Source of the DNA: Ampelocalamus luodianensis
Lineage: Eukaryota; Streptophyta; Magnoliopsida; Poales; Poaceae
NCBI GenBank assembly: GCA_036346255.1
Contig: CM070629.1
Coordinates: forward strand, 50,714,916 to 50,778,915
Direction: 5' to 3'
Length of the DNA: 64,000 nucleotides
The notes below the pieces were generated by a model, which worked only from the letters and a program-made list of their open reading frames with translations, was not told the origin of the DNA and searched no databases. Each line of letters opens with the position of its first letter. Within the stretch, counting starts at the first letter, position 1. A program made the position numbers and the translations under genes. Below are positions 47,228 to 59,551 of the stretch, in pieces.

Positions 47228-50200
47228 TGTAACACCCTGGTTTTTTTGAAGCTCTTTGAAATTTCAAATTAAAGCGAACCATTTGGTTTCCTTGAAGTCT
47301 ACAGGCTTAAATTGGGATTTTAGGAATGATTTTCAAGTGACTAACTCCAACTTCAACTAAATTCTTGTTTGGTTTTGTCGGTTGCTGGAGTCCTAGAGCT
47401 CTGGTGTTCTCTTTGTAGTCTAGACCTCCTCCGTGTTTTCTCTTGACTGTCAGGACCCCCTCTTGTGAGATCTTGACCGTCAGGACCTCCCCCTGCGAGA
47501 TCTTCACCGTTAGGACCTCCCTTGCACCCTTTTGCCCCTGAGTTCCTTAGCTCTTTTTCCTCTTTCCTGGATCTCCACCGTTAGATTCCCTACCCTTTGA
47601 ATCCCATCCTTTAAAACCCCTTTGTACTGGACCTCCTTTAAGGTCCAAATCTAGTGCGCGCCTTCCTCTCCTTAGGACCGTTAGATCTTGTTTGGATGGC
47701 CCAATTGAGAAGAGGCGTTCGGATGGTCCGAACGTTCCCTTGCACTGTGGTGCGTCCGATTGAGTTTTGACGGCCCCAATGTAAGTACGCGTTCGCGCGG
47801 TCCGAACGTCCCCATCTCCTTGGACCACCCGATCCAGATCGTGCAGCCCTGGTTCGTTGTGCCTTTTTCCTTGTCTTTTGGACCTCCTTCCGCCTCTGGT
47901 CTTTTTACAAACACCACCATCTTTCGTCACGACCACCTCCTGTGGTCATCACCTCTGGTCTTTTTGCAAAGACCATCCTCTTTCGTCACGATCACCTCCT
48001 GTGGTCATGACCTCTGGCCTTTTTGCAAAGACCACCCTATGTGGCCTTTTTGCGAAGACCACCTTGGTTGGATAGGACCTCCTTGGCCCTCTGCGGGACC
48101 TCCTCATCAGGACCTCTTCCCGCAGGACCTCCTCCTATGACCACCCCTTGGTTGGATCTCTCCTTGGGTCACAACTTTCTCCTGTTGCTTTGACCAGCCT
48201 CTTTCTTTGAGCCAACCCTGTCCACTTTCCCCTTTATGCACATTTGCAGCATAAAGTCTCTGAACATTAAATGCTACTACAGCACATTTAATGCTATCAC
48301 CTCCATTGTACCCCTCCTACCCTCTTGTCCCCTCCTTTACCTGCTCCTGTCCTCTCCTCCACCCATCCTTGAACACGTGTGCCCTTGAACCCCTACAGCT
48401 CAGGCCTTATAGGCTTGGACAGCACTCCATCTTTGTCTTCTTCCTCATTTGCAACTCTCTAGCTCTCCCCGAGCCAGCTCTTCAAACCTCCTTCCCAAGC
48501 TTTGGACCTCCCCCTGACCAGCTCTCTAGACCTCGTCCAACCTTCGGAGCTCTTTGTTGGTTCTAGTGGTGTTTTCTTTAAGGTTCTTCTGGATTCTATT
48601 TGAGTTGGTTTTGTTCTTCTGTGTAAATTGCGAAGACACCGAGGAGCCCAGTTCTTTGAAGAGGAAGATCCCCAAGCCTTTGACCAAGGCAAGTTACACC
48701 CTTGACCATATTGCACCTATTATTTCAATCTATGTACTTCTGTTTCAAGCTAAGTATTGCATGCATATTTCACCTAGTATTTCAGTGCCAGTGTTTACAC
48801 TCATAGTTACTCCTAACTCCTTTGTATGACCCACTTTGTCATTGTACCCGAACTTGTTGTCACCTTAGTAAAAACCTGGTTATTGCTTTATGTGTGACCA
48901 GGACCTCTTAAAAAGAAGTGCTTAGTAATGCTTAGACAGAAATCTTGTTTCAGGAAGTTTTACAACCAAGGCCACTATTTTACCTTAAATGTTTTGACTA
49001 TGGCATTGGGTTGTCGTGAAAACCAGTTTTTCAAATGTAAATGTTGGAAAATGGTTTGAACGTGGGAGAACCTTGGTTGGTCTTATGGTGGGTGCACGGG
49101 TAGTGCACGGGGGCCGTGTCAGCCGGCGCCCCAGGGTTGAGGATGTCGCCCATGTCAATTAAGGACCGGTCTTTGAGCGTTACTTTGCTATGCCACTTCG
49201 TGCAACAACAAGTTTTGTATGGGCGGGACCTGGCCGAATAACTTGCAATCTCTCACCATGGTTGTCCTTTTTGGATGTGTGGGTGGTCCTTCATGACCTA
49301 TTTTCTTACATTCCCACCTGGCGCAAGAGGGGGCCTGAACCCTGCGGGTGGTTAGCCCAAAGGGGGTGAAACCTTAGCGAGAGAGACTGTGGTGAAAAGG
49401 AGCATTGTAAAGGCTTTGTGATAACCTTTTAGCTGCACACCTTCGGAAGTGTGTGAGCGGGCAATACAAATTGGTTGTCTCTTGTGGGTAAAGCTGTACA
49501 CCTCTGTAGAGTGAAATCTATTTGAATAGCCGTGTCCACGGTCATGGACATGCTAGCAAAGCCTCTCTAAGTTAGTTTTTGGTTTTGGTTTTCAATGGTT
49601 TTGAAAACTGGTTTTGGATTTTTATCTAGTGTGTTTCCGGCGGGGAGCCTTTGGTGGATAGCCTAGTGTTATGAGGTTATCCTACACCCTTAATCTTGTT
49701 ATCACTCAATCAAAACCAGTGTTCAAAAAATGAACTTTTATGTATAGTGTAATCTGCCTTTGAAACTATTATTTATATATGTAGGAAACATGGCTTAACG
49801 CAAACTAACCCTATAAGCTCTCCTTTGTGATATCTTTTATGCATGTCATTCTGTTATGTGACGGGTGTGACTTGCGAGCATGGTTGTTGTGCTCACTCTT
49901 ACTTAAAATAATCTTTTGAGCAGGTGAAGACGTCTTTGCTGAGGACCAAGAGGTCCTGGACGACTATGCTACGCCTTCCAGCCAATTGCCTGTGGTGTAT
50001 TGGATGGACCCCCTTTTGTTTTTTTTCGCTGTGTAAAGTTACTCCTTTGTAGGCTTGTAAGCCAATTTTGTAATCAACTATCTTTTGATGTTAATTAAGT
50101 TCTCATGATGTTTGATTATCACTTGTGTTGTTGTGTGAACTAGCCTTGGGACTAGTTCGGAACACAGGAGATGCAGGACTTTTCCACGTCCCATGACCTC

Positions 50201-50283
50201 TCCCTAGAGTGGTCGTGGCATTTTGGGTGGTCTTGGGTCTCAAGACCTCCTCGGGCCAGCTCCCAGGACCTCCAGGTGGTCCT
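47228..50283 (+). mobile_element. LTR H, first 3.06 kb (probable solo LTR inside D pol)
   Basis: Begins TGTAACACCCTGG within D RNase H: minus-strand coding stops at 47227 and resumes beyond 59551. Its second half follows the Tekay-type LTR plan: a segment with CTCTGTAGAG (49502-49511) and CTATTTGAATAG (49518-49529) parallels CCCTGCAGGG and CTATTCGAATAG of other families. No PBS, PPT or coding region is seen, so it is probably a solo LTR in plus orientation. It is diverged from B, C, F and 1. It is rich in AGGACC/GGTCCT motifs (47450-48130, 50160-50283). It is interrupted at 50284 by element I. Confidence 0.72.
47893..48062 (+). repeat. 59-bp tandem repeat in LTR H, about 2.6 copies
   Basis: Units start with CCTCTGG at 47893, 47952 and 48011. 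The first two carry TTTCGTCACGA and CACCTCCTGTGGTCAT. The third is shortened, and a further CCTTTTTGCGAAGACCACC follows. It lies in the pyrimidine-rich front half of LTR H. Confidence 0.8.
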
Positions 50284-52664
50284 TGTAACACCCTGGCTAT
50301 TCGGAAGCCAAGATCTCACCTAAAACATCTAACATACATCCATAATGCGGAAGAATTTGAATAAAATCAACTAATGATAGTATCAAAACAACCAAGACAT
50401 GATGAATGTATCCTTCCTTCACCATCTAATCTATTTATTTCAGTTCATTGATAATGAAAGCTCACATGCAGTAATAATTCAGCATCAATGTGGAGAAGGT
50501 ATCCTTCCTTCACCAATTATAAATTTATTATTACAGTTCATCATTTACGAATGTAAGATAGAACTAAATTTAATCTTGAACATGAATTGGATGATGTGAA
50601 CAAGTAGTGCGTGTCTACTCCCTCCCAAGTGAGCCAACATCAGGGGTTACCTAAAATAAACAAACAACGCAAGAGTGAGTCCACGACTCAGCAAGTACAG
50701 TAAAAGGGACATAACACACATATGAACAAGTCATCATCATAAGAGAATATGAGCATACATCGAATGAAAACTTAGGAATGCATGGCATGAATGAATGTAC
50801 TCAAGGATGGACTGCACACATGCTTATACCGGTATAGCGAGTGACACACCCGTCGGTGTTCACTTAAGCCCGCACCTTAACAAAAGTGCGGGGATCCAAG
50901 TCCTATATGAAGAACGTTTCATATAGGTGTCCAAAGCTTCCCACACTGGAATTGATGGGTCTTACGTGCCCATACCGGAATTGATGGGTCTTTCAATCCA
51001 CTCCGTGGACGGACATGACAATGTCCAAACTCGCCCACATTGGAATGGTGGGACTTACATCCACTCCCGTGGACATAGCATGAATAAAAGGATGCATGGT
51101 ATGAACATGAACAATGCTAATATCATCTTTCGGCATTTACTCCACATATTGATAGAACATAACCAATTCAGCATTTCGGTATCACAAGATGTCACATCAT
51201 ATTCATGTAAATATTCACAATCACAAGACTTAAAACCAACAAAGTACTTGCCTTCGCGTTGCGCGCGTTAGCAGGCAACGATGGCGCTCCCAAACCCGTA
51301 GACTCGCGGCCTAAACAATTAAATAACCGAAATAAGAACAACATGGAGCCCATCATGAATTAATATTCTACACTACCCTCTTGCACACCCAAAACATAGT
51401 CATAACCCGAATCTGAAATTCCAGCAGCAACATGGAATCCCATCAGGACAGCAGCACGGTAAAGACCAAAACTAATGATCTGGGACTCCAAAAGAGATGA
51501 GCCTAGATCCTACACGAGCTCAACAAATATATCTACAACTTTGTAGTTGACGAGATAACCCAATTCGGCCAAACTAAATTGCTAACTGTCAAACGAAACA
51601 GCAGAACAGAATCTGACTGAGCAATTAGAACAGCAGAACTAAAACGTCCATAACTTTTAAACTACAACTCCGAATTGAGTGTTCTTTAACAATCTGAAAA
51701 GGTTATGAAATTACCTACAATAACCTGGTTGGCACGACAATCATATTTTGCATTTAAAAAAAGGTGGCACACGGGTCAAAACTAAAGATAGAAACTGACA
51801 TACAATCTGGAAAGACTGACCTACAATCGGGACAGTCACAATGAAAAGTGCATAACTTTTGATCTATAAATCCAAATAAGGTGTTCTTTATCAATCCTGA
51901 AAGCTAGTGATATCACCTTCAAAATTTGTTATGGGTAAGACCTCTGAATCACCCTCTAACTAGGCCATATATCAACCTATACAGAGACTGCTAATTCTCG
52001 TCAGGATTCTGGACAGCAGATAATAAATCTATCATAACTTTTGACTGGAAAGTCGGAATTTAGTGTTCTTGGCGGCCACCGAAAGCTAAGAACAAAACCT
52101 ACAATACTCTAGCAGATGAGATCCTCTAATTCGGCTTCTAAGATTGCGAAAACAGCCGCGTAAACTACTAGACAGAATTGAATTTCCAACAGACAGACTT
52201 TGATCTAATCAAATTTAATCGGTTTCACTTCTACGACTAATCAAACAACAACAACCGGCAATCGTTACCCTTGGAGACACGCGTGCCCGCTGAAATACCC
52301 CGCTAGATGCTCATCTCCTCTTCTTCTCCTCTCTCCTCCACCTTTCTCCTTGGCCGACAAAGAATGGGAGAGCACCACCAAGAGAGAGCAACGGAGTGCA
52401 AGGAGGGCGCGCCTCAGAAGGGCAGCGAACACTGTAGCAATGCGTGCTACAGTGGTGGGCTAGGGTTTCTCCTTTTATTAGTGGCCGGCCCTCATGGGCC
52501 TCCTAGGCCAAAGCCCAAGCCCAGTTGTCAAAGAATTGCAGATTTTCCTCGTCTAAAGTTTAATTTCTCTTTTCACTTGCTTCCTTCATTACAATAAGTT
52601 GGAGTATTACAGAAAAACCCTTTTTCGCTTTACTCTCCTTCCAGAGAAACATTCGGGTATTACA
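50284..52664 (-). repeat. Element I 3' LTR
   Basis: Plus-strand edges TGTAACACCCTGGC and GGGTATTACA. It matches 57016-59418 with a few substitutions and short indels (for example near 50408, 50653 and 52410). It contains the hairpin group at about 50862-51075. An open frame of 60-115 codons in each LTR arises from the hairpin region and has no recognisable domain. Confidence 0.93.
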
Positions 52665-52680
52665 TTCTACCCCTTAACAG
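52665..52680 (-). other. Element I polypurine tract
   Basis: On the minus strand CTGTTAAGGGGTAGAA runs up to the LTR start TGTAATACCC. Element L has the related CAGGGTAGAA in the same place (428-437). Confidence 0.88.
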
Positions 52681-55600
52681 AATTCGACCCGAATATAAAC
52701 ACACTTAAGCGAAAGAACAATCACGATCGAGAACGAACAACGGTAACCACGCACTGCTAGAACAACACCGCTAAAGCTCAAGCACGCGAAACTCCAACTT
52801 CCCAAAGAGCCTCTCCTCGGACTGAAAATACCACAACACAACGACGTAACACGACGCCCGATCTAACACTCAACCCGGTACTTCCGTACACTCATCGGAC
52901 AAAACTCAAGGTAAGATCTCACTCGATGGTCAACGGCGCAAACGAAACCTCAAACTCGGATCTCCTGTACTCACTCAACACGAACATACAAGACGTTACG
53001 CACTCGCGTAAGGACTCGAGACACCCCGCGATACGCCAACTAGCTTAAAACAACCCAATATATCTTGGGTTAACCTTCCCAATGATACCAACCACACAAC
53101 AAGCACAAAGAACACGGAACTCGTGTTCCACCTCTCAATCGAACTCTTCACTAAAGCAAGGATCACCTCCTTTAACCGTAAACATACGACAAAACTCTAT
53201 TTAAGCAAACTCTTTACCAACAAAACCCATCTGAAAACGAAAGATTCACATCGCAACTAAGCGCTACTACTCTGTACTAAAGAGTCAAATCCAAAATCGA
53301 ATTTCATCACGAAAACCTTTCCACCTTCCAAGTGGCAGTTTGCGAATAAACATCACGAAAACTAAAGGAGGAATAATTTTAAATGCCCAAATCAAAAACT
53401 TCCTTTATTCTTCCCGAACCGATAAGAACCACACATACCAAAATTGAGTCAAACTCAACTTACGAAAGACATTAGTCAACAGCACAAAGCTCATGCGAGA
53501 ATAAAGAAAATGCTTCACTAATCAAGAAGACATCTTTTTCCTTGGTTTCACTTTTTGGAATAAAATATCTCTCCAACCTTGGAATTCGAATTCATCGCAT
53601 ACCACACGGTCTCAAACCTCTTAATTTAACATCCTCAAATTAGGCTTAAACCGAAATACATCATCACCTCCAACTTTCAAGAATAACACGTCAGAATCCT
53701 TAGTATACCCGCTCATGAACTACATCAGAAGGGTTCTATCGACAATCATTCCACTACTCAGAATACTCCAGTTTTCTGTCTCCTCTACATACAAATCTTT
53801 GGTCGACCAAAAGTCTAGCATGCAAATGGAAAGCCCAAATTTAACCTCCAAGACCCCTACAACGAATTCCTCTTATAACACATGGTGAAATCATCGGATT
53901 AAATCTCTAACATCCCCACAATTCCGACATAATCACTCATTAACATCATCAGGAATCACTCACACAACATCGCAATACTTTCCAATTGTGTTACTCTATA
54001 AAATTAATTAAGGTTTCCATACATTTGATAATCCCCAACATTTCAACATGAACCAAAGTTCTGGAACTACACTATACCATAGGTCCTACTTAGTCGAACA
54101 CTATACGCTTTACTGGAAGCCATACATTCAATCAATCAACTTCCTCCAAGAGGTTCAGTCAAAACCAACTCATCTTCTATTACTCCTCCAATAGCTTGGT
54201 AGCAAAAATCTCACCCTACAATCACTTAACCACCACCAAACAATTGACAACTTACGCTTTGTAAAACTTTGCAACACAAAATTGTTGATCCTTTCTCAAA
54301 AGAAAGAGGCGAACAAGGGCAAGTTTCACCACACAGAAAATGTTGCTTGCTCACAAAGTGAGCACGAAACCAAAAGAAATAACTGATAATGAAGATATGG
54401 AAAACGAAAGTTGAGTTCACACTGAGGGCACGCATCCTCAAAAGGGAATAGCAAATAACCACCAATAAGAGAGAGAAATGACATTGCGATTGAAACTCGA
54501 CAACTCTTGAGTGAAAAGAGCAAAAAGTTTATGAACAATTCGAATAACTACAAGTTACAAACTGGACTCAAATTCTCAAATATTCCTACTGCACTCTTTC
54601 CTTTAACACCAAATTAATTCTTTCACTAACATCGCTTGCCACAACGCATAAGATAAGATCTTTAGTCCAAACCACAAGGACTAATTAAGAACCAATGAAA
54701 TTCTTCAATACGTCATATTTGTTCGTAACTGCTCAACTACACAAGAAACATGAGATCCAAATAATCTCAATCACCAAACTCAAAACTTTTCCAATTACGG
54801 GATTTCATGAAAAGCAAGCGATTAATCTCCTTTTAAGGGAACCAACATAATTTTCTTTAATTGCAGCTTCACGCTTGCCAACTCAAACTGAAATCATAAG
54901 ATTTAATCACATGAATCTCTTAAGAAGCAACAAGACAATTCAATACCTCAATTTATTTAAAATAATTTCAGCTACCAATGATTCAATAGCTCAAAGAAAA
55001 TATCACGAAAGCTAAACTTGAAAGATTCTCATTCGAACGATATCACCAAAGGCGATCAAATTACTATGGGTATTAACATCAATTTCACAACAACAATTAG
55101 AAAACACTTGAAAGACCCACGTGAAAAGAATGGATTGATTCTTTCTCAAAAGAAGAGACAAATGGAAACGACTTTCACCAACTAGAAAACTCATCTACCA
55201 CTCGTGACCAACACGGACCAAGGAAGAAACCAATTAAGCAATGAACTTATAGAACATAAGTGAAGTCCACAGTTGAAAGCATAAGCCTCACAAGAAGAGA
55301 ATATCAAATCTTAACAGATAAGAACAAATAAGTATTCAAAATCGAAGCACTTGCATCACTGAAGAACCATTATAACTTTGTAACATATCGTTACTCGATA
55401 AACTTCATTTACCACATAAAAGCCTGAACCCTTAAAAGATCATGAACATAAAACTTGAAATTTGATCATTTAGAGAATATCACCATAGGTGATCAAATTA
55501 CTACGAGAATTAACCTCATTCTCACAATTTTGACGATTTAATAACATCGACAACATACACTAGTACTGAGAATCATCAAACTTTATTACTCCATCCTAAA

Positions 55601-57001
55601 ACTTCCCAAAGGGAATACAAACCACAAGGTTGAAACAAATTTATTATAACAAGATTATGCTAAGCAATATCAATATCACAAGGCACGATAGCAAAGACTA
55701 CTTACGAAATTAATCTACTCAACTATTGGTGTTGCTTAACACCTTCTTCAATACCATTAACAATCGATGATGGTATTAATCATGTGTGTACATACAGTAC
55801 TAATTCCATTTGTAATCACATAACTATATGTAAACATAGATTCACATTTCACCTTTGTTCAGAAATCATTTCAAAACATGATTAAATATTCATTAACATA
55901 ATTTTCTATAAACAAGGTTTCACGAATCGATACACCAAAGACCCATCTGGTCTTTTATGCAAGTTTCAACAATTTTAGCATACCAGGAAATAGACAAATC
56001 TAGCTCTTACGTAAGATCTATAGGTTCTGAACGGATATGGACAGTCTTTATTTAACCTACACCATGTATCAAATACAAGGACATTTCAAATTAATCAATT
56101 TCACTTTCATGGATGGTAGTTAAGAATAATTGATTTGCACCATGCTAATAACCCAACTTGGTAACTCATATCGTAACAATTTATTCGTTTAGTTATAACT
56201 TCTCATTTTAAGCATGGCAAGACATCACAAAAGGATTCTAACACCTTACTATAGCAAAAGAGAGACTTCAAACCTCAACGCTCGAAGTAATCCAAAAGAA
56301 ACGCATAAAGCCAAAGCTTTCCCATGCAAACGAACTTACAGCGGAAAACTCTCACTAACCAAGCTATCAAACGAGTAAATTAGTCATTCTTTTTCAATGA
56401 GAAAGAAGGAGCAACCATGAAAAACATCAATCTTGTCAATTGACAACGACCACAAGTGGTAAAAGCAACTCAACAGTTGAAAAGCAATATTTGTTTCAGA
56501 GAACCAAAAGGGATCTATTGAAAACCATAAACTATCATGAACCACAAACCCAGGAGAAATTCATCAACCACCATAGGACAAGAATTGCCAAATTCAGAAA
56601 TCAAGAAAGAGAACAACTTTCTAAAGCAACTCACGCTTAACACCAAACTATGGTACTGGGTAACTACTCCTCTAACCACGTTCGCGAACGATGGTGTAAC
56701 TCGTGAATCGAGTAACAACCACGACCCCACTTCTTATCATCTATTAACAACACGCTTCACCAAAATACTCCATTATGAATATACAGGATCATCTCATGAC
56801 AATCATAGAATTAGTTCATAGATATTGAATATCACAAAGATCATATATTAACCACAAGAATGATAGTACGGAAGCAATTCAAGAACAGTTCAACATGATG
56901 AATCACATCACTAGAAATACGGATATGCTGGATTACCCAAACCCCACCTACTGTGCACAGTGTGTCATTTTAATATCTTAATTACCACGGACCTAAAGCC
57001 C
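52681..57001 (-). mobile_element. Element I internal region, non-coding
   Basis: About 4.3 kb, AT-rich, with no retroviral motif and only short open frames. The part next to the PPT (52681-53105) is shared with element L (1-437), so the region is inherited rather than random. Two imperfect copies of a roughly 46-bp unit occur near 55038 and 55475, each with an inverted repeat (ATCACCAAAGGCGAT, ATCACCATAGGTGAT). A CTTTCTCAAAAGAA motif recurs near 54291 and 55141. These repeated structured units may be RNA packaging or dimer signals (inference). Confidence 0.75.
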
Positions 57002-57014
57002 GCTCTGATACCAA
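57002..57014 (-). other. Element I primer binding site (initiator Met-tRNA)
   Basis: GCTCTGATACCAA on the plus strand is TTGGTATCAGAGC on the minus strand, one base inside the 5' LTR. This gives the orientation of the element. Confidence 0.92.
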
Positions 57015-57015
57015 T

Positions 57016-59418
57016 TGTAACACCCTGGCTATTCGGAAGCCAAGATGTCACCTAAAACATCTAACATACATCCATAATGCGGAAGAATTTGAATAAAATC
57101 AACTAATGATAGTATCAAAACAACCAAGACATGATGAAGGTATCCTTCCTTCACCATCTAATCTATTTATTTCAGTTCATTGATAATGAAAGCTCACATG
57201 CAGTAATAATTCAACATCAATGTGGAGAAGGTATCCTTCCTTCACCAATTATAAATTTATTATTACAGTTCATCATTTACGAATGTAAGATAGAACTAAA
57301 TTTAATCTTGAACATGAATTGGATGATGTGAACAAGTAGTGCGTGTCTACTCCCTCCCAAGTGAGCCAACATCGGGGTTACCTAAAATAAACAAACAACG
57401 CAAGAGTGGGTCCACGACTCAAAGAAGTACAGATAAAGGGACATAACACACATATGAACAAGTCATCATCATAAGAGAATATGAGCATACATCGAATGAA
57501 AACTTAGGAATGCATGGCATGAATGAATGTACTCAAGGATGGACTGCACACATGCTTATACTGCAGATAGCGAGTGACACACCCGTCGGTGTTCACTTAA
57601 GCCCGCACCTTAACAAAAGTGCGGGATCCAAGTCCTATATGAAGAACGTTTCATATAGGTGTCCAAAGCTGCCCATACCGGAATTGATGGGTCTTACGTG
57701 CCCATACCGGAATTGATGGGTCTTTCAATCCACTCCGTGGACGGACATGACAATGTCCAAACCTTCCCACATTGGAATGGTGGACTTACAGCCCACTCCC
57801 GTGGACATAGCATGAATAAAAGGATGCATGATATGAACATGAACAATGCTAATATCATCTTTCGGCATTTACTCCACATATTGATAGAACATAACCAATT
57901 CAGCATTTCGGTATCACAAGATGTCACATCATATTCATGTAAACATTCACAATCACAAGACTTAAAACCAACAAAGTACTTGCCTTCGCGTTGCGGCGCG
58001 TTAGCAGGCAACGATGGCGCTCCCAAACCCGTAGACTCGCGGCCTAAACAATTAAATAACCGAAATAAGAACAACATGGAGCCCATCATGAATTAATATT
58101 CTACACTACCCTCTTGCACACCCAAAACATAGTCATAACCCGAATCTGAAATTCCAGCAGCAACATGGAATCCCATCAGGACAGCAGCACGGTAAAGACC
58201 AAAACTAATGATCTGGGACTCCAAAATAGATGAGCCCAGATCCTACACGAGCTCAACAAATATATCTACAACTTTGTAGTTGACGAGATAACCCAATTCG
58301 GCCAAACTAAATTGCTAACTGTCAAACGAAACAGCAGAACAGAATCTGACTGAGCAATTAGAACAGCAGAACTAAAACGTCCATAACTTTTAAACTACAA
58401 CTCCGAATTGAGTGTTCTTTAACAATCTGAAAAGGTTATGAAATTACCTACAATAACCTGGTTGGCACGACATTCATATTTTGCCTTTAACAAAAAGTGG
58501 CACACGGGTCAAAACTAAAGATAGAAACTGACATACAATCTGGACAGACTGACCTACAATCTGGACAGTCACAATGAAAAGTGCATAACTTTTGATCTAT
58601 AAATCCAAATGAGGTGTTCTTTATCAATCCTGAAAGCTAGTGATATCACCTTCAAAATTTGTTATGGGCAAGACCTCTGAATCACCCTCTAACTAGGCCA
58701 TATATCAACCTATACAGAGACTGCTAATTCTCGTCAGGATTCTGGACAGCAGATAATAAATCTATCATAACTTTTGACTGGAAAGTCGGAATTTAGTGTT
58801 CTTGGCGGCCACCGAAAGCTAAGAACAAAACCTACAATACTCTAGGAGATGGGATCCTCTAATTCGGCTTCTAAGATTGCGAAAACAGCCGCTCAAACTA
58901 CTGGACAGAATTGAATTTCCAACAGACAGACTTTGATCTAATAAAATTTAATCGGTTTCACTTCTACGACTAATCAAACAACAACAACCGGCAATCGTTA
59001 CCCTTGGAGACACGCGTGCCCGCTGAAATACCCCCGCTAGATGCTCATCTCCTCTTCTTCTCCTCTCTCCCTCCACCTTTCTCCTTGGCCGACAGCAATG
59101 GGAGAGCACCACCAAGAGAGAGCAACGGAGTGCAAGGAGGGTGCGCACTGTAGCGGCACTGTAGCGGCATCAGAACACTGTAGCAATGCGTGCTACAGTG
59201 GTGGACTAGGGTTTCCCCCTCCTTTTATTAGTGGCCGGCCCCTCATGGGCCTCCTAGGCCAAAGCCCGAAGCCCAGGTTGTCAAAGAATTGTAGATTTTC
59301 CCTCGTCTAAAGTTTAATTTCTCTTTTCACTGCTTCCTTCATTACAATAAGTTGGAGTATTACAGAAAAACCCCTTTTTCGTTTACTCTCCTTCTGTAGA
59401 AACATTCGGGGTATTACA
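57016..59418 (-). repeat. Element I 5' LTR
   Basis: Plus-strand edges TGTAACACCCTGG and GGGGTATTACA, followed by target copy GTCCT. Compared with the other LTR it carries small extra segments (for example repeated CACTGTAGCGG near 59148-59170). No TATA box is clear on the minus strand. Confidence 0.93.
57602..57804 (-). other. Hairpin group in the element I LTR
   Basis: Successive inverted repeats: CCCGCAC/GTGCGGG (57602-57625); CCTATATGAA/TTCATATAGG (57634-57659); CCCAT/ATGGG twice (57672-57691, 57701-57720); TCCAC/GTGGA (57729-57741); GGACAT/ATGTCC (57743-57758); CCCAC/GTGG (57792-57804). The other LTR has the same group at about 50862-51075. Sequence differs from the L/S array but position and design are alike: many short stems separated by a GTCC or GGTC tract. 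Confidence 0.75.
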
Positions 59419-59423
59419 GTCCT

Positions 59424-59551
59424 GCTGGACCTCCTGGGTGGTCCTGGAGGTGCTTCCGAGAGGTCCTGCTGGATCTCCTGTGAGGTCCTGGTGGACTTTT
59501 CAGGAGATCTAGGAGGTCCTCTCGGGTGGCCCCTGGTGGGGTCATGAAATA
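59424..59551 (+). mobile_element. LTR H, 3' end
   Basis: Continues LTR H after element I. It is rich in GGTCCT and CTCCTG motifs (59424-59535), then GGTGGGGTCATGAAATATTAACA. D coding resumes on the minus strand at 59552 (HALKFW). A clean target duplication is not found: TAATG precedes the left edge, but TATTA stands in the corresponding place at the right. The end is therefore placed only to within about 10 bp. Confidence 0.6.

Larger units (their letters stand above)
50284..59418 (-). mobile_element. Element I: complete non-autonomous large retroelement (LARD-like)
   Basis: GTCCT duplicated on both sides (50279-50283, 59419-59423). LTRs of 2381 and 2403 bp are nearly identical by eye. PBS and PPT lie at the expected inner edges on the minus strand. 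The internal region is 4351 bp with no gag or pol motif on either strand. All cis-acting parts for reverse transcription and integration are present and all trans-acting parts are absent, which is the definition of a large retrotransposon derivative. Enzymes must have come from a gypsy element. Which one is not shown; the shared Met-tRNA PBS and 5-bp target duplication fit the chromoviruses here. Confidence 0.93.

Noticed and set aside
50927..51271. 114-codon open frame in the element I LTR, also at 57659-58096
   Set aside because: Built on the hairpin repeats. The reading frame differs in length between the two LTR copies and shows no known domain.
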